A stretch of DNA of 50,646 bases, from positions 1-50,646 of the forward strand of contig NZ_JPUG01000022.1 in assembly GCF_000739015.1 (NCBI RefSeq), in the 5' to 3' direction. This document shows positions 34,474 through 43,286 of the stretch, piece by piece; positions within the stretch are counted from its first letter, which is position 1; the number at the start of each line of letters is the position of its first letter. A model generated the notes under the pieces. The model saw only the letters and a program-made list of their open reading frames with translations, searched no databases and was not told where the DNA came from. Source of the stretch: Microvirga sp. BSC39. GTDB taxonomy: Bacteria; Pseudomonadota; Alphaproteobacteria; Rhizobiales; Beijerinckiaceae. The translations under genes were made by a program, and so were the position numbers.

Positions 34474-34991
34474 GGGTAGCCTACGGCGCCCGTGGAGGCG
34501 AAGTTTCGGGAGGCACAACGGGAGGCGATGGCTTGGAACGCCCGATCCTGTCGGCGAGCAGCGGTAGCTATGTCAGGCGGGGCAGGTGTCAACCTATGCC
34601 TGGCAGCCAGCGTGGCCCTTGCATGGGTCCGGAATGTCGCAAGCGACGGATGCCTTCGCATTCCTTGCCGAACCCTGGGCCAGTGGGTACCGATCGCGCC
34701 CGCATGCAGGGAGACATGCAGAACGCGTCAACTCAGCTCATTGCATAGGTAGCTGCCTGGCTTATTTAGCCACCCGATATCCTCCCAGCCATCCTGTCGT
34801 ATCCTCATCAATGCCCATCAACTCCTCTTCGCCCGGGTTTATGAGCCCGGACCAGTCTCTCAGTGCGTGGGTCAGGTGCCCGTTGATCCCCTGCCGCGAA
34901 GGCAGGGACGCTATTCGCCCCATTTGGGTCGCGCGCGGGGAGACGGCCGCAAGAGGACCATGTCCGCCGTGCCGAGGTGCCGAGGGTGCAT
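34474..34991. other. Divergent intergenic region between two kinase genes
   Basis: About 518 bp between divergent sensor kinases. Open frames here look non-coding. No EcfG motif is seen, and no other promoter could be assigned. Confidence 0.5.
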
Positions 34992-36842
34992 ATGCGCGTT
35001 GATGTTACCAAACCTGAACTGTACTTTCTCGGCGGAGACGGGGAAGCGGGAGCGGTCATGCGCTCCATGGACTGGTCCGCATCCCCGCTCGGGAGGCCGC
35101 AGTCCTGGCCCCAAAGCCTGCGCACGGTCGTGAGCCTGCTGCTCAATTCCAGGTTCCCGATGTTTGTGGCATGGGGGCCTGAACTCGGGTTTCTCTACAA
35201 TGACGGCTATGCCGAGATCCTCGGGGCCAAGCACCCGGCTGCCATGGGCGGGCGCTTCAGGGACATCTGGTCCGAGATCTGGACAGACATCGAGCCGCTG
35301 ATCGGCAACGCCCTCGCGGGTGAGGCCAGCTACCGAGAGGATCTGCCGCTGGTCGTGCGGCGCAGGGGCTTTGATGAGCAAGCCTACTTCACCTTCTCCT
35401 ACAGCCCGGTTCATGACGAGACGGGCGGCCTCGGCGGCATGTTCTGTGCCGTGACGGAGACCACCCGGGAGGTAGAGGCCCGCGCGGTTCTGAAGGCCGA
35501 GAAGGACCGCCTTCAGGGCTTCTTCCGGCAGGCGCCGGGCCTGATGGTGATGCTCAGCGGACCCGAGCACGTGTTCGAGCTGGCGAACCCCTCCTACCTG
35601 GAGGTCATCGGCAAGCGTGATCTCATCGGCATGACGGTGCGCCAGGCCTTGCCCGAGCTGGCCGGCCAGGGCTTCTTCGAGATCCTCGACGGGGTTTATG
35701 CCAGCGGCGAGCCGTTCGTCGGCCGGCAGATGCCGATCACGCTCCAGCGGCCCGGCGAGCCGCCGCGCAGCCTCTACTTCGACTTCGTGTACCAGCCGAT
35801 CACCGACAACCGGGGCCAGGTGATCGGCATCTTCGGTGAGGGGCACGATGTCACCGACCTCAAGCGGGCGGAGATCGCCCTGAGGCACAGTGAGGAACGC
35901 TTCTCAACAGCTCTGACGATTGCCGAGCTGGGAACCTTCGACTGGAACCTGCGTGACGACACCGTCACGGCGTCGGAGCGAACCCGTGAGATATTCGGGT
36001 TCGGGGAAAGCGAAGGCGGACGGGCCAAGGACTACTTCAGCCGGATCGTGCCTGACGATGTGGAGCGGGTGCGGGCCGAAATCGAGACGACGCTCCGCGG
36101 CCCCGGGAGGCTGGACACGCAGTACCGCATCCGCTTGCCGGACGGCTCGATCCGGCACATTGCCAGCCTGAGCCAACTCTACTGGGATGCTCAGGGGCAG
36201 CCCGAGCGTGAGGTCGGTGTGTTCGAGGACATCACCGAACAGAAGCAGTGGGAGGAGCACCAGATACTCCTGATCAACGAGCTCAACCATCGCGTTAAGA
36301 ACACCTTGGCGACGGTGCAGTCCATTGCGTCGCAGACCCTGCGCAACACCGAGACGGCGGCGGAAGCCAAGTCGGCCATCGAGAGCCGCCTGCTTGCCCT
36401 CTCCCGAACCCACGACGTGCTCACGCGGGAGAACTGGGAGGGAGCCGATCTGTACGAGATCGTGGAGCAGGCGGTGGCTCCCTACTCCAGCCCAGGCGAG
36501 AACAGGCTTCATCTGAGCGGGCCCAAGGTTCGCCTGTCGCCACGCATGGCGCTGCCCCTTGCCATGGCTCTTCAGGAACTGGCGACGAATGCGGTCAAGT
36601 ACGGTGCCCTGTCCAACGCCACGGGCCAGATCACGATCACCTGGAACGTGGAGCCAGGCGAGCGATCCACGCTCAAACTGCGTTGGGCGGAGAGCGGAGG
36701 GCCCGTCGTGCGGATACCCACCCGCAGAGGGTTCGGTTCCCGGTTGATTGAGCGAAGCCTGGCTCAGGATCTTGGCGGGCAGGTTCACATCAACTTCGCC
36801 CCAACCGGGGTGATCTGCACCGTGAATGCTCCACTGGCCTGA
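34992..36842 (+). CDS. Multi-PAS HWE-family sensor histidine kinase
   Basis: The 616-residue soluble kinase has three sensory domains: an N-terminal PAS-like domain (about residues 20-160, FPMFVAWGPELGFLYNDGYA), a second PAS (about 170-295) and a third PAS_3 type (about 305-420, GTFDWNLRDDTVTASERTRE). The kinase core has the histidine in NELNHRVKNTLATVQ, the N box QELATNAVKYGALS (Q where most HWE proteins have H), and RWAESGGP with W-x-E. ATG 34992 is used, with GAGG just upstream; an upstream GTG at 34977 is possible. Likely input to PhyR-type stress signalling by family. Confidence 0.85.
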   Translation: MRVDVTKPELYFLGGDGEAGAVMRSMDWSASPLGRPQSWPQSLRTVVSLLLNSRFPMFVAWGPELGFLYNDGYAEILGAKHPAAMGGRFRDIWSEIWTDIEPLIGNALAGEASYREDLPLVVRRRGFDEQAYFTFSYSPVHDETGGLGGMFCAVTETTREVEARAVLKAEKDRLQGFFRQAPGLMVMLSGPEHVFELANPSYLEVIGKRDLIGMTVRQALPELAGQGFFEILDGVYASGEPFVGRQMPITLQRPGEPPRSLYFDFVYQPITDNRGQVIGIFGEGHDVTDLKRAEIALRHSEERFSTALTIAELGTFDWNLRDDTVTASERTREIFGFGESEGGRAKDYFSRIVPDDVERVRAEIETTLRGPGRLDTQYRIRLPDGSIRHIASLSQLYWDAQGQPEREVGVFEDITEQKQWEEHQILLINELNHRVKNTLATVQSIASQTLRNTETAAEAKSAIESRLLALSRTHDVLTRENWEGADLYEIVEQAVAPYSSPGENRLHLSGPKVRLSPRMALPLAMALQELATNAVKYGALSNATGQITITWNVEPGERSTLKLRWAESGGPVVRIPTRRGFGSRLIERSLAQDLGGQVHINFAPTGVICTVNAPLA

Positions 36843-37407
36843 CGATTGGCAGCCATCAGCAAAGGTAGAAGGTCTGCTCTGGGTCAAACTTCCACATTCA
36901 GACTTCTCAATGAACGTCAGCTCTTACCCGCTGAAGCAGACCAAGCTCTTTGGTCCAGGGCGTGCCAGGAACAGACCTTTGAGATCGAGCAGATGACCCT
37001 CATCCGATTAGCGGAGCCACTGGAACGCTCAACTTCCATCAATGATTTCCTTCCGCGGCCTATCCAGCCTCAGCCAAAATGCAACATAAAACAGAGTTCA
37101 TCGAGGCCAGCCCGTCCCCCCACTGCGGAAACACAGCTAAGGTTTGCCCTCTGTCACGTGCGGATCTTGGCAGGCTATGTTCCGATAAACTACCCCCTCG
37201 GTGCGTCGCGCCCTATTACACAAATTTTCTTGGAACATCGTTGTCTTTATTTGAAGTAAGATGATGGCAAATACTTGCCGCTGCTCCTTATAATCACTCG
37301 ACCTCACCCCCAAATACTAGAGGTGCAGGCCATTTGGCTGCGTGATACGGACGGTCAGGCCCTCAGGGCTGGCCCTTCGCATGCCCCTCCTTCAGTGAGG
37401 TCATGCT
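36843..37407. other. Intergenic region upstream of hsp20
   Basis: About 565 bp with no recognisable gene. The last 85 bp hold a set of hairpins that end at the hsp20 start codon. The rest has lower GC than its neighbours. Confidence 0.5.
37325..37406 (+). promoter_or_regulatory. Candidate ROSE-like RNA thermometer in the hsp20 leader
   Basis: Three stem-loops follow each other. The first is at 37325-37341 (GCA-g-GCC / GGC-TGC), a second is around 37356-37371 (CAG-g-CC / GG-CTG), and the third at 37379-37406 pairs GCATG with CATGC and CCTC (37386-37389) with GAGG (37397-37400). GAGG is the ribosome site of hsp20, so the last hairpin would hide it. This is the layout of ROSE elements found before small heat shock genes in rhizobia. 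Confidence 0.5.
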
Positions 37408-37872
37408 ATGCGTACATACGATTTTGCTCCCCTCTATCGTTCAACCGTCGGCTTCGACCGGATGCTGTCCATGCTTGACCAACCCGGCGGCGTGGAAAGT
37501 TCAGCGCCGAGCTACCCGCCCTACAACATCGAGCGCACAGGTGAGAATGCCTATCGCATCTCGGTTGCAGTAGCCGGCTTCTCGCAGGCTGATCTTTCGA
37601 TTGAGGCAAAGGAGAACAGGCTGACGATCCGCGGCGCGCGACAGCCCAAGGAGAAAACCTCCGATGTGCTCTATCTGGGCATCGCGGCACGGGCCTTTGA
37701 GCGCAGCTTCCAACTCGCTGACCATGTTACGGTCGAGGGTGCAAGTTTGGACAACGGGCTTCTCCACGTCGAGCTCGTGCGGGAGCTCCCAGAGGCGATG
37801 AAGCCTCGGACAATCCCAATCACAAGCCCAAGCACGCTCCTGGAGGCCACACCGCCTCAGATCGCGGCCTGA
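37408..37872 (+). CDS. Small heat shock protein Hsp20 (IbpA-like)
   Basis: The 154-residue chaperone has an alpha-crystallin domain at about residues 35-130: YNIERTGENAYRISVAVAGF, LTIRGAR and LYLGIAARAFERSFQLADHV, typical of alphaproteobacterial IbpA-type proteins. The N-terminal MRTYDFAPLYRSTVGFDRM is also a family hallmark. It holds unfolded proteins in the cytoplasm during heat stress. The start codon follows GAGG by seven bases; the site is predicted to be hidden in a hairpin. A strong terminator follows. Confidence 0.92.
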   Translation: MRTYDFAPLYRSTVGFDRMLSMLDQPGGVESSAPSYPPYNIERTGENAYRISVAVAGFSQADLSIEAKENRLTIRGARQPKEKTSDVLYLGIAARAFERSFQLADHVTVEGASLDNGLLHVELVRELPEAMKPRTIPITSPSTLLEATPPQIAA

Positions 37873-37900
37873 GGATGCTGCCCGGTTGAATGTGGAGAGT

Positions 37901-37925
37901 GCCCGGGAAAACCCGGGCGCTTTAG
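37901..37925 (+). terminator. Terminator after hsp20
   Basis: GCCCGGG, AAAA loop, CCCGGGC: a perfect 7-bp stem followed by GCTTTAG, 28 bp past the stop. Confidence 0.7.
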
Positions 37926-38199
37926 CCATGGACGACGCTGGTTTTCTTCAGTGTGGTTTGACAGTCGCCGCAGCCTTATCCCCCAGATCGCCCTACTTCA
38001 TGGAAACCCCTGCGACGATGGCTGTTCATCGGCCATGCCGGTGACAGGCGATGTGCACTTCATGCCGCTGCCGATCTGCTCTGCAAGGTCTCGGATCGAG
38101 ACGTTTGCAAGACGGTGCTGTTCTGATCCCCTGCTCCAGCACTGGCATGCAAGAACTCGGAAGCGTAAGCCTGGTCTCAACTGACAAAGGAAAATTCTG

Positions 38200-39042
38200 A
38201 TGCTCCAGAACATCCACAGCATCCTGATCGGGGTGACGGAAGAAGGGGATGCGGAGGAGCGATCCTCGGCCCTGGCCTATGGCCTTTCGCTGGCCAAAGA
38301 GGCAGGTGCCCACGTCACCGTCCAAGCCGCCTCGTTGAAGCTTGTCCTGACGCATGCCTTCATCAGCAACATCGCCGAAGAACTCGTGGGCGCCGAGAAC
38401 CGCCGGCTCGATGCCTTGGCTCACGCCGCTGCGGATGCATCGCGACAGGCCGCGGCGGCCTCAGGCCTCGCCTGCACCACTCAGGCGCCGCAGCTTGCCT
38501 ATCCGGACTTGGTGAAGAGCTTCACCGCCCTGGCACGAGCCCACGACCTGACGGTTTTGGACGCCGAGCCGATTTCCCTGGCCGTTGACCGCGGGCTGAT
38601 CGAGGCGGTGCTCACCGACAGCGGGCGACCGCTCATCGTGGTGCCCCAAGGCCACGAGGTCTTCACTGGAGACAGGATCCTCGTGGCGTGGGATGGCAGC
38701 GCCAAGGCGGCACGGGCGCTCAACGACGCCCTGCCTCTCCTGCGGGAGGCCTCCCACGTCGAACTGGTCAGCGTCACGGGAGAAAAGGATCTGGAGCCGG
38801 CTGTCTCTGGTGCCGACCTTGCCCCGCATCTCACCCGCCACGGCATCAAGGTCGGTGAGTTGACCCTGCCCGCCCAGGATGGTGACGTCGCGGAAACCTT
38901 GCGCAACCATGCCGACCTGATCCGGGCCGACATGATCGTGATGGGAGCTTATGTGCATTCGCGCCTGCGCCAGATGATGCTTGGCGGCACGACGCGGTCG
39001 CTGCTCAAGAACTGCCCGGTGCCCCTGTTCCTGTCGTACTGA
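38200..39042 (+). CDS. Universal stress protein, two-domain
   Basis: The 280-residue protein has two UspA-like halves. The N-terminal half (about 1-145) is divergent; the C-terminal half (about 155-280) carries ILVAWDGSAKAARAL and the nucleotide-binding pattern MGAYVHSRLRQMMLGGTTRS (G-x2-H-type with G-G-T). Such tandem Usps are common in Hyphomicrobiales. It precedes a single-domain Usp by 51 bp on the same strand, probably in one transcript. ATG 38200 has AAAGGAAAA upstream. No EcfG motif was found. Confidence 0.87.
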   Translation: MLQNIHSILIGVTEEGDAEERSSALAYGLSLAKEAGAHVTVQAASLKLVLTHAFISNIAEELVGAENRRLDALAHAAADASRQAAAASGLACTTQAPQLAYPDLVKSFTALARAHDLTVLDAEPISLAVDRGLIEAVLTDSGRPLIVVPQGHEVFTGDRILVAWDGSAKAARALNDALPLLREASHVELVSVTGEKDLEPAVSGADLAPHLTRHGIKVGELTLPAQDGDVAETLRNHADLIRADMIVMGAYVHSRLRQMMLGGTTRSLLKNCPVPLFLSY

Positions 39043-39093
39043 ACGAGACGGCACTGCGTTTGGGGGCTTCACGCCTCAACGAGGGAGGCCTGC

Positions 39094-39531
39094 ATGTACA
39101 AGAACATCCTGATTGCGACCGACGGCTCATCCTTGTCGACCCGTGCCGTCGAGCATGGAACCAACCTGGCAAAGGCTGTGGGAGCGACGGTCCTGCTGCT
39201 CACTGTGGCTGAGCGCTTCCATGTCTTTGCGCTTGAGGCCGATCAACTCGGGGAAACGCCGGCCTCGTTCAGGGAGCATATGCAAAAGCACGCCGAGCGC
39301 ACCCTGGCGGAAGCCTCCGAGATTGCGCGCAAACTTGGTGTCGATGCCATGACCCTTCACATGGAAGACGCCGCGCCCTACCAGGCGATCATCCGCACGG
39401 CGGAAGGCCAGCGCTGCGACCTGATCGTGATGGCCTCGCATGGACGCGGCGGGGTCTCGGCCCTTTTCCTCGGGAGCGAGACCATGAAGGTGCTCTCCCA
39501 CTCGAAGGTTCCGGTCCTCGTGGTGCGCTGA
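39094..39531 (+). CDS. Universal stress protein UspA family
   Basis: The 145-residue protein is a canonical single-domain Usp: ILIATDGSSLSTRAVEHG at the N-terminus and the ATP-binding motif MASHGRGGVSALFLGSETMK near the C-terminus. It probably binds ATP and forms dimers. ATG 39094 has GAGGGAGG upstream. It is the second gene after the tandem Usp, next to Hsp20 and a cytochrome c remnant, a grouping seen in low-oxygen and heat stress clusters. Confidence 0.9.
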   Translation: MYKNILIATDGSSLSTRAVEHGTNLAKAVGATVLLLTVAERFHVFALEADQLGETPASFREHMQKHAERTLAEASEIARKLGVDAMTLHMEDAAPYQAIIRTAEGQRCDLIVMASHGRGGVSALFLGSETMKVLSHSKVPVLVVR

Positions 39532-39544
39532 GTGAACTCAGGCT

Positions 39545-39718
39545 CTAGCCCTGAACGGAATCCAGATAGGCGCGCAGGTCGTTGATCTGGGCCGGATCGA
39601 GCTTGAACTGGGGCATGGTGGGGTGGCCTGTCCTGATGCGTTCCGCGAAGGCTTCAGCAAGGTCCTCACCGGATGGCCGTTGCGCAGCGCCCGAACGGGC
39701 GGCACATGAAACGGGCAT
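39545..39718 (-). pseudogene. Cytochrome c C-terminal remnant lacking a complete haem motif
   Basis: A 57-codon frame on the minus strand ends with RTGHPTMPQFKLDPAQINDL and AYLDSVQ, the methionine-ligand end of a class I cytochrome c. Upstream, the haem site is reduced to CAARSG instead of CAACH-x, so the second cysteine and histidine are gone, consistent with a small deletion. No signal peptide is encoded upstream. The gene probably cannot make a cytochrome. It converges with the Usp gene and ends 13 bp from its stop. Confidence 0.65.
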
Positions 39719-39955
39719 CCTGCGAAACGCTATGCGGAACGACCTTCAGCCTTTGTGTGCGCAGGATCACAAGAACAAAATTGAGGATGAATTGCTGTTG
39801 CGCAGTAAAAGCTCCTGATGGTCGTATTATGAACGCAATGTTCTACGACTATCTTAAAGAGGAAATGAACAACAATTAAGTACAAGCTGTTTCCGAGTTG
39901 GCTCGCAAGGCTGGGATTATGCGTACTTGTATTTATCAATATCAGGATTATCCAT

Positions 39956-40465
39956 ATGTCTGTCGCTCATAATACAAACAATCAGGCGAACGACCGTGCT
40001 AAAGTTGCGGGTGAACACATTCGCGACAACGCAGAGAAGGCACAGGACGCCATGCGGTCTGGCTTGAACTCTGCCTCTGAGAACACCCGGCGCTTCACCG
40101 ATCAGGTCACTCAGGCTTACGGCATCACGGGCGAGGGCCGCGAGGAGCTCACCCGTCAGGGGGCCCAGAACCTTGAGATGATGACGCAGGCCAGCACCAT
40201 GCTGACGCGTGGAGTGCAGGACCTCTCGCGCGAGTGGTTCAGCCTTACGCAGGAGCGCTTGCAGAAGAACGTCGAGGATTTTGGTGTGCTGGCACGCTGC
40301 CAGTCGCTCCCAGACTTCATGGCAGCCCAGAGCACCATCATGCGGCACAATCTTGAGCAGACCATTGAGGGCACCCGCCGGATCGCCGAGGTTGCCACAC
40401 GTGTGGCGAACGAGGCCGGCCTGACACTCAAGGCTGAGACGAAGAAGGCCAGCCGCGCTGCCTGA
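39956..40465 (+). CDS. Phasin family protein
   Basis: The 169-residue protein has a phasin_2 domain at about residues 50-155: NLEMMTQASTMLTRGVQDLS, then RCQSLPDFMAAQSTIMRHNL and RRIAEVATRVANEAG. It is mostly amphipathic helix and should coat PHB granules. It matches the C-terminal third of the hemerythrin-like/phasin fusion at 28790, so the two are paralogues. The ribosome site is weak (AGGA). A site CTGTTGCGCAG at 39795-39805 is one base from the PhaR pattern. A strong hairpin follows the stop. Confidence 0.85.
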   Translation: MSVAHNTNNQANDRAKVAGEHIRDNAEKAQDAMRSGLNSASENTRRFTDQVTQAYGITGEGREELTRQGAQNLEMMTQASTMLTRGVQDLSREWFSLTQERLQKNVEDFGVLARCQSLPDFMAAQSTIMRHNLEQTIEGTRRIAEVATRVANEAGLTLKAETKKASRAA

Positions 40466-40499
40466 TGCGTTGCGGCACCTCGTGCTGAGAAAACCAGAA

Positions 40500-40527
40500 G
40501 AGGGCCGAGGCAACAACCTCGGCTCTC
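40500..40527 (+). terminator. Terminator after the phasin gene
   Basis: GAGGGCCGAGG, loop CAACAA, CCTCGGCTCTC: an 11-bp stem with one G-T pair, 34 bp past the phasin stop. No T tract follows. Confidence 0.6.
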
Positions 40528-40700
40528 GTCCTATGGTTGATCATGCTCTTGCGAACCTCATTGGCATGGCTCGGGAGGAGCACTTGCCTCAGCAGGGCGG
40601 GGCCTTACGGTTACATCGAAGGCCGTGTTCGTTCATTGAGGAGGCGGCTCTTGGAAGAGACATGGATTTTCCGGCACCCACATTCTCCCAGGGAGGACTG

Positions 40701-41054
40701 ATGATCAAAGTCGCAATCACTGTTGGGTTGTTGGCCCTCGCCATCCCAGCTACAGCACAGGAGGCCCCGCCATCGACCTGGCGCGACCCGGATACCCGGT
40801 GCGTGTATCTCAAGGTGGGAGATGCCCTGAGCCTGCGCTACCGTCGTGACGGCACACCAGACTGCGCGAGCGTTCAGCAGGACAGCACTGACGCATCGAT
40901 CACCCGCGGTGACCTGCGGGAAGCGACGCAACAGATTGTTCGCTCGATCGAGGACTTGCGCCGGGATATTGGCGCAGTGCGGCGTGAGATGGAACATACC
41001 CGCAATGAGCTGGAAAACATCCGCCGCGAAACGAGGCTGCCCCGGGCGCAGTAG
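40701..41054 (+). CDS. Secreted protein with C-terminal coiled coil
   Basis: The 117-residue protein has a signal peptide (MIKVAITVGLLALAIPATAQ), a small globular part with two cysteines (DTRCVYLKVGDALSLRYRRD, TPDCAS) and a C-terminal helix with heptads (RSIEDLRRDIGAVRREMEHT). ATG 40701 has GGAGG five bases upstream, so an upstream extension of the frame to 40470 is not used. Probably periplasmic. Function unknown. Confidence 0.75.
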   Translation: MIKVAITVGLLALAIPATAQEAPPSTWRDPDTRCVYLKVGDALSLRYRRDGTPDCASVQQDSTDASITRGDLREATQQIVRSIEDLRRDIGAVRREMEHTRNELENIRRETRLPRAQ

Positions 41055-41194
41055 TCTAGCCTGCGCCCCTTAGAGCTAGTCTGTAACAGGACAGATACGC
41101 CTTGTCACTGACACGTTCCTCCTCTTGCAGCTTCCGCCCAGCGGCGAGAGGCGTTGATGAGCAGCCCCACCCCGAGCGACCACGCCCTCAGACC

Positions 41195-41344
41195 TCAGTT
41201 GGGCAGCTTGATGCTGTCGTCTCCGTAGCCTCGCCTTCCGTTGAGCTGCGGCCGTGGTTGCACAGCGGGAACTGGGGCAGGCGTCAACGCACCCCAGACC
41301 TTGCGCATAATCGAGGTCGCCAAACTGAGGATGTTCTGTGCCAT
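41195..41344 (-). CDS. Small hypothetical protein, 49 residues
   Basis: The frame MAQNILSLATSIMRKVWGAL, a Pro-rich middle (TPAPVPAVQPRPQL) and RRGYGDDSIKLPN to TGA looks like a real small protein: a short amphipathic or membrane-seeking helix and a polar tail. A GAGTGAG stretch precedes the ATG. It lies 108 bp after the larger minus-strand gene at 41453-41992 and could share its transcript. No family recognised. Confidence 0.5.
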   Translation of the reverse strand: MAQNILSLATSIMRKVWGALTPAPVPAVQPRPQLNGRRGYGDDSIKLPN

Positions 41345-41452
41345 GTCTCACTCGCTTTCCTTCGTGCAGCCAACCGCTTGGGTCCGTTGTGCTTCCGCAG
41401 CAGCTTGTGCAGCTGCTTGACCGGGTCCAGACGGCCAACCGGAGATGTAGGC

Positions 41453-41992
41453 TCAACGGCCCCGGGCGCGGGCGCCCAGGTCCTCGCGGAGTTCGTGCTC
41501 ATGCACAATCCGGTCATACGACTGATCCGCGCTTCTGATCGCGTATTGCGGGTCACGTTGTGGATCATCGAGCCTGACGATCTCATAGCCGCCCTTCCAG
41601 CTCTCGGGCTGACCATCCTCCGCGTAGGAGATGGCTTGTCCCACGGCAAAGAGGTGCTCCCCTGAGGCGGGCATTGATTGGTTCTCTTCTGGGTGCTCTG
41701 CCACTCTTGGCGGAGCGCGGCGGGGTACGTCGCCTGTTGGCTTCCCCGGAGTAGAAGTAGGTACGTATGAGACCGGCTCCGCGGCTGCTACCGGCGCTGT
41801 CCAGTCGAGCAGCGTACGGCCACCATCGTCCATCAGACGCAGAGCATCGGTCCGGGTTGGCCAGCGTCTCATTCCGGCAAGGCTCCGGACTAATGCCAAG
41901 GCTGCGGCACCGTCAGCGGCCACGATGGGCAGGGTTCCGATAACCTCGGGAACACCACGTCGAAACCTTTTGAACTGGACCAGAAATCTCAT
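41453..41992 (-). CDS. Hypothetical protein with two small domains
   Basis: The 179-residue protein has an N-terminal part (MRFLVQFKRFRRGVPEVIGT, then ADGAAALALVRSLAG and DALRLMDDGGRTLLDW), a Pro-rich linker, and a C-terminal part (AVGQAISYAEDGQPESWKGG, then YEIVRLDDPQRDPQYAIRSA). The second part resembles small beta domains that read salt-bridge-rich repeats in Hyphomicrobiales hypotheticals. ATG 41992 has GAGGAGG five bases upstream. No signal peptide, membrane helix or catalytic motif. Confidence 0.7.
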   Translation of the reverse strand: MRFLVQFKRFRRGVPEVIGTLPIVAADGAAALALVRSLAGMRRWPTRTDALRLMDDGGRTLLDWTAPVAAAEPVSYVPTSTPGKPTGDVPRRAPPRVAEHPEENQSMPASGEHLFAVGQAISYAEDGQPESWKGGYEIVRLDDPQRDPQYAIRSADQSYDRIVHEHELREDLGARARGR

Positions 41993-42243
41993 GGCAGCCT
42001 CCTCATTGCGGAGCGTCTCAAGGGATGCCTTAGGCTCTGGGCAACCCAAGTCGTGTCGCCTGGGCACTAATCACCTGATCCCGCAGGCCGGAAGCTTGCA
42101 TCGATCTGTTGAAAGATGTGGCTATGAGCAACCTAAATAAATAGACCCCGGGTCAAATATAAAACAGAGTTAAAATCTTAGACTGTGTTATATTGAACTT
42201 TGAGGAAACGAGGCGCTTCCTTCATCATCCCTAGGAAATCATC

Positions 42244-42588
42244 ATGAAAACCCCAGAATGGCTGAAGCCTGGCCTCTACGGCGCTGCCTGTGGTGCTGTC
42301 GCGCTTGCCGCTATCGGGTTTTCCTGGGGCGGTTGGGTCACCGGCGGCACAGCTCGAACAATGGCCACCGATCAATCGAAAGCCGAGGTGGTCACGGCTT
42401 TATCCCTGATCTGCGTCGATCAATCGAAGCGCGACCCACAGCTTGCCGAGCGTGTTGCTGCCATCAAGACCGCCTCGTCCTGGAACAGGGGCGACCTGGT
42501 CCTGGAGAACGGGTGGGCGACAATGCTAGGCACCGCGGAAGGCAACAGCCAGGTTGCCAAAGATTGCGCCGACAAGATCGCCGCTTAG
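42244..42588 (+). CDS. Hypothetical membrane-anchored protein
   Basis: The 114-residue protein has one N-terminal hydrophobic segment (GLYGAACGAVALAAIGFSWG, residues about 10-30) and a soluble part with TARTMATDQSKAEVVTALSL and a pair of cysteines (SLICVDQ, AKDCADK). This pattern is common in Bradyrhizobium-like and Methylobacteriaceae hypotheticals. It is probably anchored in the inner membrane facing the periplasm. It starts a series of small plus-strand genes. Function unknown. Confidence 0.75.
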   Translation: MKTPEWLKPGLYGAACGAVALAAIGFSWGGWVTGGTARTMATDQSKAEVVTALSLICVDQSKRDPQLAERVAAIKTASSWNRGDLVLENGWATMLGTAEGNSQVAKDCADKIAA

Positions 42589-42597
42589 GAGCACCTC

Positions 42598-42852
42598 ATG
42601 CGCACCACCCGAGAGACACTGACCTTCGACCACCCGTTCTCACTGATGGCGGTGGACAAGGTACAACCTGCCGGCACATACGCGGTCGACATTGACGAGG
42701 AACTGATTGAGGGGCTGTCGTTCCTCGCCTACCGGCGGGTTGCGACCACCATCTACCTCCCCCTGGTCCAAGGGAACCACGGCTCGGTGCAGGCGGTCAG
42801 GGTCGACCCTCAAGAGTTGGCGGCAGCCCACCAGGAAACGCCGTCCGCCTGA
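42598..42852 (+). CDS. Small hypothetical protein
   Basis: The 84-residue protein opens MRTTRETLTFDHPFSLMAVD and continues PAGTYAVDIDEELIEGLSFL, a compact beta-rich fold; YRRVATTIYLPLVQG follows. Similar short proteins are frequent in Hyphomicrobiales, without assigned function. It is 9 bp after the preceding gene with AGGAG before its ATG, so both are in one operon. Confidence 0.7.
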   Translation: MRTTRETLTFDHPFSLMAVDKVQPAGTYAVDIDEELIEGLSFLAYRRVATTIYLPLVQGNHGSVQAVRVDPQELAAAHQETPSA

Positions 42853-43011
42853 GAGCCCGATCAACCGCTCGTGCGGAGAACCGCACCGTCTACGGAACTC
42901 TTTCAGGGATGGGAAGGAGCACCAACACGTCGGCTGGCTTGTATTGGCTTCATGCAACGGGCTGAAGCCGGCTGCTGCACGGCGAGGCCCACCTTAAAGA
43001 CGGAGGCTACA

Positions 43012-43230
43012 ATGTTTGGCTTTAGAGGCGGCGAAAGCGATGAGACCGTCACCCGCAAGACAGGTTACCGCATCGATGCAAAGCGGCAGTGGAGAGGCCT
43101 TACCACCGCGGATCTGTTACAGATCAAGAACGAGGAGCAGTTGATCGAAGTGGTAAAGGTCCGCTGTAGCCTGACCTATGACAAGGCCAGGGCCGACGTT
43201 CAAAGCTGGATGTCGGGCAAGCAGTTCTAA
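43012..43230 (+). CDS. Small protein with CsbD-like pattern
   Basis: The 72-residue protein has W-x-GLTTADLLQIKNEEQLIEVV, then R..LTYDKARADVQSW. This follows the order of CsbD stress proteins (L-T-x-x-D-L-x-x-I, a QL repeat, an R-x-G/S turn, A-x3-V-x-x-W), though the N-terminal WNxxKGxxK part is replaced by a Gly/Arg-rich segment. ATG 43012 has GGAGG six bases upstream. A distant CsbD relation is inference. Confidence 0.6.
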   Translation: MFGFRGGESDETVTRKTGYRIDAKRQWRGLTTADLLQIKNEEQLIEVVKVRCSLTYDKARADVQSWMSGKQF

Positions 43231-43286
43231 CTTCGTTGGTTGATTTGAATCGGTGGGCGAGGCTTATGGCCCGAGGAGATCAGTCA

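Noticed and set aside
32722..34479. Plus-strand open frame of 585 codons opposite the LOV kinase
   Set aside because: Antisense shadow of a GC-rich gene; no domain or proper start, and the minus-strand gene has clear LOV, kinase and receiver motifs.
36846..37259. A 137-residue gene before hsp20
   Set aside because: No ribosome site, uneven composition and no recognisable domain.
41076..41456. A 126-residue minus-strand gene
   Set aside because: Overlaps a better 49-residue frame and the end of the 41453 gene, and reads like out-of-phase sequence.
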